Position numbers and translations under genes: made by a program
Shown here: positions 42,983-47,153 of the stretch, piece by piece
Numbering within the stretch: the stretch's first letter is position 1
How the letters are laid out: each line of letters begins with the position of its first letter
Assembly: GCF_900232945.1 (NCBI RefSeq)
Contig: NZ_OCTU01000003.1
Location: 1 to 47,153 of the forward strand
DNA length: 47,153 nt
Direction of reading: 5' to 3'
Source: Urinicoccus timonensis
Lineage (GTDB): Bacteria; Bacillota; Clostridia; Tissierellales; Peptoniphilaceae
The notes under the pieces: generated by a model
What the model saw: only the letters and a program-made list of their open reading frames with translations
What the model was told of the DNA's origin: nothing
Databases searched by the model: none

Positions 42983-43082
42983 ACATACAAGTCCATATTT
43001 TGTAAGAAAATCGGAGTTTCTTTGATATTTCTTAGGAAAAACAAAAAAGTTAGAAAAGTCGTTACTTTTTTGTAACTTTTTG

Positions 43083-43111
43083 TTGTAATTTTGAAACCTT
43101 TTTGTTATACT
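43083..43111 (+). promoter_or_regulatory. Promoter of the NlpC/P60 gene
   Basis: TTGTAA (43083-43088) and TATACT (43106-43111) are 17 bp apart. The 100 bp before it are AT-rich. AAAAAAGT and ACTTTTTT near 43045-43075 could form a weak terminator for rnpB. Confidence 0.6.
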
Positions 43112-43173
43112 TTTATATGAAAGTTGACCAAAAGGTTTTAAGTTTTTTATAGAGATATTAAAGGAGTTTAATT

Positions 43174-44253
43174 GTGAAAAAACCTCAGTTGAAAAAGACC
43201 CTAGGGCTAGCGGCTCTATGTGCTGTAGCACTAGTAGGCCTAAAGGATACTGGTATCTTACTTAGCGACCACACTACAACTTTGAATAGTGGTAAGACTT
43301 TAAGCTTTGCAGCAGAAGAAGAAGTCAATATCATTGGAGAAAAAGAAGGCATCTTTACCGTGAAAAAAGGAGATGCACAAGTTTCCATTCCAAAAAATAA
43401 ACTGATAAAAACAGAGGTAAGTGAAAAAATTTTCATTACCAAAAAAAATACACCTATTAAATCCAATGGCAAGGTTCTGAGAAACCTCTTCTTAGGAGAA
43501 CAGGTTACTTTAACCCAAGACCGCAACGACGGTTATGTGGTAAAGACAAAAGACGGCCTAAACGGATTGGTTTCCAAGGATGCTTTAGAAGCAGCCGGAA
43601 TGAATAGTTACATAACCAAGGGGACTTCCAAGGTAAACAAGACCTTAAAGAACAACAACAAGACCCTAGTGGTGAAGAAGAACCAAGAAATTTCCATTGT
43701 TTCTTTTGAAAAAGGAAACTTTGTTCTAATTAATGAAAGTGGGGATGCTTTTTATCTTCCCATGGCAGACGTTCAATTGGATGGAAAAGACATTGCGCCA
43801 GCAAGTCCTGCACCAGCCAAGCCAGTAGCCAAAGCAGTTTTACCAGAAGCTAAGGAAGAAGTTGCTCCTGCAGATGGATCAAAATCCTCTAGAGTTCTTG
43901 CTTCTCTTACAAACAAGTTAGGTTCAACCTATGTTTATGGAGATACAGGTAACGCCGGATATGATTGTTCTGGTCTAGTTTATGCCATTTACAAAAATGA
44001 GCTAAACATCAACGTTCCAAGAACTTCCAGTGCCCAATCCCAATTTGGTAAACAAGTTTCTAAAGACCAACTCCAAAGAGGGGACCTAGTTTTCTTTGCC
44101 ACTACTGGCACAGGAAATGTCAGCCACGTAGGTGTCTATATTGGAAATGATGAATTCATCCATGCAGCCAGTGGCCAAGGTAAGGTTGTTAAAAACAAAT
44201 TAACTGAAAAATACTATACACAAAACTTTGTCAATGCAACCAGAGTTTTATAA
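43174..44253 (+). CDS. Secreted NlpC/P60 peptidoglycan hydrolase with SH3-like repeats
   Basis: The 359-residue exported protein starts with GTG (AAGGAG 7 nt ahead) and a signal peptide (KKTLGLAALCAVALVGL). Two SH3b-like regions (about 40-130 and 145-205) and an Ala/Pro-rich linker (PASPAPAKPVAKAV) precede the C-terminal NlpC/P60 domain. Its catalytic Cys265 is in GYDCSGLVYAIY and the His in VSHVGVYIG, with a further polar residue in HAASGQG. It should cut peptide links in the cell wall. It is transcribed alone and ends at a strong terminator. Confidence 0.93.
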   Translation: MKKPQLKKTLGLAALCAVALVGLKDTGILLSDHTTTLNSGKTLSFAAEEEVNIIGEKEGIFTVKKGDAQVSIPKNKLIKTEVSEKIFITKKNTPIKSNGKVLRNLFLGEQVTLTQDRNDGYVVKTKDGLNGLVSKDALEAAGMNSYITKGTSKVNKTLKNNNKTLVVKKNQEISIVSFEKGNFVLINESGDAFYLPMADVQLDGKDIAPASPAPAKPVAKAVLPEAKEEVAPADGSKSSRVLASLTNKLGSTYVYGDTGNAGYDCSGLVYAIYKNELNINVPRTSSAQSQFGKQVSKDQLQRGDLVFFATTGTGNVSHVGVYIGNDEFIHAASGQGKVVKNKLTEKYYTQNFVNATRVL

Positions 44254-44265
44254 GTAGATTCTTTT

Positions 44266-44300
44266 ATTCCCGATCTAGTTTACAAGGTCGGGAATTTTTT
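44266..44300 (+). terminator. Terminator after the NlpC/P60 gene
   Basis: ATTCCCGA and TCGGGAAT pair and are followed by TTTTT. Confidence 0.85.
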
Positions 44301-44357
44301 GTGTTCAAAAAGAGGGTAAATTTGGGAAAAGAAAGTCCTAGATTTTTGGAAACCTGA

Positions 44358-44387
44358 TTGATTTTGTGTAAAATAACCTGCTATACT
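44358..44387 (+). promoter_or_regulatory. Promoter of cstA
   Basis: TTGATT and TATACT are spaced 18 bp apart, and TGC precedes the -10 to give an extended -10. The start codon is 39 bp downstream. No catabolite-repression element was clear. Confidence 0.6.
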
Positions 44388-44426
44388 AGACTTAGGAATT
44401 ATAATAATTATTAAGGAGGAATATCC

Positions 44427-45890
44427 ATGGTCTTATTTTTAATTGGACTTGCTATTTTGCTGGTTGGAGGCCTTGCTTACGGGAAGTACTGTGAACGGGT
44501 TTTTGGACCAGATGACCGGGAAACGCCTGCTGTAAAATTGGCAGACGGCCTGGACTATGTTGGTATGAAAAAATGGAAAAACCAACTTATTGAACTTTTG
44601 AACATAGCTGGGACAGGCCCCATCTTAGGCCCCATCCAAGGGATTTTATTTGGTCCCATTGCTTTTTTAACTATCCCCATTGGCTGTGTCTTGGCAGGAT
44701 CACTGCATGACTACTTTGTCGGGATGATTTCCATGCGTAATGACGGGGCCCAAGTGCCCAAGCTGGTAACTCGCTATTTGGGAAATGGCACCAACAAGGT
44801 CTACAATATCATTATTTGGATCCTAATGCTTCTAACAGGGGTTGTCTTTATCTATACGCCAGGAGACTTGATTGTCAATGACGTCTTGGGAATGGATATA
44901 CAAAGTAATGTTATTTGGATTGTCTATGCCTGTATTTTGGGCTACTACATCCTGGCCACCCTTTTTCCCATTGACGCCATCATTGGTCGGGTTTACCCAA
45001 TTTTTGGAGGATTTTTAATTCTTTCTGCCCTGGGAGTTTTAGTTGGGGTTTTAATGGATGGAGGAGCTAGCCTTCACCCCATTACAGAAGGAAGCTTGCT
45101 TTCAGTCCATCCCACGGGCCAATCCTTTATCCCGGTCTTTTTCATTACGGTAGCTTGTGGGATTATGTCTGGTTTCCACGGGTCCCAAGCAACCTTGATC
45201 TCAAGAACAGTCATGGACGAAAGAGAAGGGCGACAAACCTTCTACAACATGATGTTAGCCGAAGGTTTTATTGCTATGGTCTGGGCAGCTGGCGCCATGG
45301 TTCTCTTTAACCGGTCTGCAGCAGTGGATACTTCTGCAACCTTGATGGTAGGTCTGATATCCAAGGAATTTATGGGTAAAATTGGGGGCTTGATTGCCAT
45401 TATCGGGGTTATTGTTCTCCCCATTACCAGTGGAGATACAGCTTTTCGGTCTCTACGCCTCATGATTGCAGAACAGTTCAACATTGACCAAGGGAAAAAG
45501 ATCAAACGGGTTCTCTTATCCATCCTTATCTTTATTCCTGCTGTGGCCATTCTCTACTATGCCAAGACCAATAGCGAAGGCTTTGCCACTCTTTGGCGGT
45601 ATTTTGGCTTTGCCAACCAATTGGTTGCAGTTTTTGCCCTCTTGATGGTATCCACCTATCTCAAGGGCAATGGAAAGAACTATTTCATCTCCCTCCTACC
45701 AGGGATGTTTTACACCTTTATCGTTTCCAGCTATATCTTCCATGATCCTAAATTGGGCTTGAACTTTGATGGCCGTCTGGGCCTAGAAGGCTATACCGGG
45801 TCTTACTTGGTAGGGTTAGTCTTTGCCATTCTTTTTGCCTGGTTTGTGGCTTATTCGAGTAAAAAGAGAAAAGATATTATTTTAGACTAA
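44427..45890 (+). CDS. cstA: CstA-family carbon starvation protein, peptide/pyruvate transporter
   Basis: The 487-residue polytopic membrane protein belongs to the CstA family, linked to uptake of peptides or pyruvate. The conserved N-terminal GKYCERVFGPDDRETPA is followed by NIAGTGPILGPIQGILFGP and SLHDYFVGMISMRNDGAQ. A later segment, CGIMSGFHGSQATLISRT, is also conserved. It is shorter than E. coli CstA (about 700 aa), as is common in Gram-positives. AAGGAGGAA precedes the ATG. Confidence 0.93.
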   Translation: MVLFLIGLAILLVGGLAYGKYCERVFGPDDRETPAVKLADGLDYVGMKKWKNQLIELLNIAGTGPILGPIQGILFGPIAFLTIPIGCVLAGSLHDYFVGMISMRNDGAQVPKLVTRYLGNGTNKVYNIIIWILMLLTGVVFIYTPGDLIVNDVLGMDIQSNVIWIVYACILGYYILATLFPIDAIIGRVYPIFGGFLILSALGVLVGVLMDGGASLHPITEGSLLSVHPTGQSFIPVFFITVACGIMSGFHGSQATLISRTVMDEREGRQTFYNMMLAEGFIAMVWAAGAMVLFNRSAAVDTSATLMVGLISKEFMGKIGGLIAIIGVIVLPITSGDTAFRSLRLMIAEQFNIDQGKKIKRVLLSILIFIPAVAILYYAKTNSEGFATLWRYFGFANQLVAVFALLMVSTYLKGNGKNYFISLLPGMFYTFIVSSYIFHDPKLGLNFDGRLGLEGYTGSYLVGLVFAILFAWFVAYSSKKRKDIILD

Positions 45891-45962
45891 GAAAAGGGCC
45901 CTAAGACTCATTGAATTAGGGATTTTAGAAAAACTGATTTAAAGAGTCTTTAGGTGGCAAGA

Positions 45963-45998
45963 GAAAAGGCTATGAGTTTAATGCTCATAGCCTTTTTC
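45963..45998. terminator. Bidirectional terminator between cstA and the broken permease
   Basis: GAAAAGGCTATGAG and CTCATAGCCTTTTTC are complementary (13 bp) over a 7-nt loop, with A and T runs on either side. It lies between convergent genes. Confidence 0.85.
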
Positions 45999-46962
45999 TT
46001 ATATACTCTTGAAAGTATTATCTGAGTTCTCATTTTTTGTTTTAAGACCACTTTTTATTGCAAGTAAGACACCTGCAATTATAAATACAAATACTATTAA
46101 TATAGGAGTATAATTAATATTTATTATCAGCTCTTTTATTCCAAAGCCTAATTCATAGTTGCTCCTATAGGCTCTTAACACAATGCCTATAGAAAACATA
46201 AAGATATATGCTAAGAAAATATTTTTAAATAATATTTTTACTTCAGAAAATACCATCTTTTCAACCTGTTTTTTTGTCATTCCAGTAGTTTATAGAAGTT
46301 TAAAATCATTTGCTCTCGCTTTAAGGTTGCCTTTAAAACTATTATAGGCATTAGAAAAAGCGATGGTTATAAGAATAATTTGTATGCCAAGATTTAAAAG
46401 TTTTTCATTTCTTGTCTGTTCTTTATTCATAGCAGCTCTTATAATTTCTGTAGAAGTACCATGATCTGATTTTGGAAAATAGGTTGAAATCACTTTTTCG
46501 GCATCTTCAAATACTTTCTCTTTATTTTTATCGGCTTTGATTTTTACAAAATAATAATATACAGGATTAGCTTCATCAATTCCGTACTCATCTATAAAAT
46601 TTCTTAGACTACTTTCACTTGTGTAAATAGCTATTTCATTTGACTTATATGCCTCTAATTCATAAGGCATCTCTTCTATAGATTCGTCAATTCTTATTTT
46701 CATAGCCTTTGCCTTTTCATTTCGTAAACACCAACGATAGTATATGTCTTTTTATTTTCAATAATCTTAGAACCTAAATCGTACTCCTTATTTTTTATTA
46801 AAAATCTCTCTGGTACTAAAAGTTCATTTGAATTTTCCAGTTTTCTGCCATTTTTGATTTCGTAGCCGAGAAGACTTTCAGAATCTCCATGTTCATATAT
46901 AACTGCATTGAAGTCTGTATTAATAATTTTATTAAAAGAAACTTTTTCTATATGATATGTAC
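45999..46962 (-). pseudogene. FtsX-type ABC transporter permease, broken and truncated by an IS
   Basis: Three minus-strand pieces belong to one permease. The first (from about 46962 to 46700) has a periplasmic MacB/FtsX-like part (NELLVPERFLIKNKEYDLGSK, ENKKTYTIVGVYEMKR). A frame change at about 46700 leads into the second, which ends with IILITIAFSNAYNSFKGN and LKARANDFKLL and then an in-frame TAA at 46290-46292. The third (to 45999) continues in the same frame as TTGMTKKQVEKM plus two membrane helices. The 5' end is cut by the IS left end. The region is clearly more AT-rich than its neighbours, suggesting acquisition from elsewhere. Confidence 0.8.
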
Positions 46963-46994
46963 CCTCTTTACTGGACAAACCAGTAAGGAGGGTA
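46960..46994 (+). promoter_or_regulatory. Fold-back hairpin covering the ribosome site of the partial IS
   Basis: TACCCTCTTTACTGG and CCAGTAAGGAGGGTA pair over 15 positions with one G-U and a 5-nt loop. AAGGAGGG (46985-46992) in the 3' arm is the ribosome site of the GTG at 47000. The layout matches the IS3 element at 34.96 kb. Confidence 0.65.
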
Positions 46995-46999
46995 TTTTT

Positions 47000-47153
47000 G
47001 TGAAATATAGCTATGAATTCAAAAAAGAGTGCATACAGTTGTATAGGCAAGGGAAATGGCCTGATACACCTGATGGGACCAAAGAAGAAAACCTTCATGC
47101 TTCCATTAGAAAATGGTTTAGATTAGAAGAACTTCATGGCCCAGAAATTTTAA
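47000..47153 (+). CDS. IS transposase OrfA-type helix-turn-helix protein, partial
   Basis: GTG opens a frame to the window edge (51 codons): MKYSYEFKKECIQLYRQGK...NLHASIRKWFRLEELHGPE. This is the N-terminal helix-turn-helix of an IS3-type OrfA. AAGGAGGG lies 7 nt upstream. It differs from the complete OrfA at 35009, so it is another element. The C-terminus is beyond the window. Confidence 0.75.
   Translation, partial: MKYSYEFKKECIQLYRQGKWPDTPDGTKEENLHASIRKWFRLEELHGPEIL

Larger units (their letters stand above)
46957..47153 (+). mobile_element. Left end of an insertion sequence (partial, runs off the window)
   Basis: A terminal repeat starting near TGTACCCTCTTTACTGG is followed by an orfA-like frame on +. 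The junction lies inside the broken permease, whose reading frame becomes meaningless beyond it. The right end is outside the window. Confidence 0.7.

Overview
The window is a chromosomal segment of a low- to mid-GC Gram-positive bacterium (Bacillota). I infer an anaerobe, probably from the Tissierellia/Peptoniphilaceae group. The evidence is the Firmicutes gene order tig-clpP-clpX-lon-engB, strong AGGAGG-type ribosome sites with TTG and GTG starts, a small rubredoxin, a succinate-type CoA transferase beside B12-linked genes, and no sign of an outer membrane. The genus assignment is inference. No tRNA or rRNA gene was seen.

Layout. 0-0.6 kb: a decayed IS200/IS605 transposase copy. 0.6-5.8 kb: an MltG-like membrane protein diverging from an RluA-type pseudouridine synthase, a copper efflux unit (copA with a fused C-terminal CopZ-like domain, then csoR), a YdbC/PC4-like protein and a zinc-ribbon membrane protein. 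5.8-12.1 kb: the protein quality-control run tig-clpP-clpX-lon-engB. 12.1-18.1 kb: rubredoxin (53 aa), an RsbW/SpoIIAB-like ATPase, a DUF2871-type membrane protein with its TetR regulator, typA/bipA and cls. 18.2-30.3 kb: a complete type I-E CRISPR-Cas locus in the order cas3-cas8e-cse2-cas7-cas5-cas6e-cas1-cas2, all on + and nearly gapless. It is followed by a 45-repeat, 44-spacer array. Cas2 carries a C-terminal DnaQ-like exonuclease domain with all DEDDh residues visible. This fusion is known from Streptococcus thermophilus I-E, and the repeat resembles the repeat of that system. 30.3-30.9 kb: decayed DNA. 30.9-34.9 kb: pgeF/yfiH, pncA, a C39-like peptidase, a ROK sugar kinase and a YwaF-type membrane protein. 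34.95-37.3 kb: an IS3-family element and an intact IS200-type element side by side. 37.4-42.6 kb: cysK-like, trxB, then a CoA transferase / B12-binding protein / MeaB-like operon behind a structured leader. 42.65-43.0 kb: RNase P RNA, type A. 43.1-45.9 kb: an NlpC/P60 hydrolase and CstA. 46.0-47.15 kb: an AT-rich FtsX-type permease that is broken and cut by the left end of another IS.

The main system is the CRISPR-Cas locus. Its parts are an interference nuclease-helicase (Cas3), the Cascade complex (Cas8e, Cse2, Cas7, Cas5, Cas6e), and an adaptation module (Cas1, Cas2-DnaQ). Three features of the array deserve attention. Every one of the 44 spacers begins with a pyrimidine, pointing to a PAM-derived base. 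Repeat variants occur in blocks whose order does not fit simple copying of the leader-end repeat. Only 29 bp separate the cas2 stop codon from the first repeat, so the leader must overlap coding DNA.

Other observations: copA has an internal ribosome site that could yield free CopZ. The MeaB-like protein lacks recognisable G1 and G4 GTPase motifs, although it sits next to a well-conserved B12-binding protein. Two different insertion sequences each have a left end that folds back over the ribosome site of the transposase gene.
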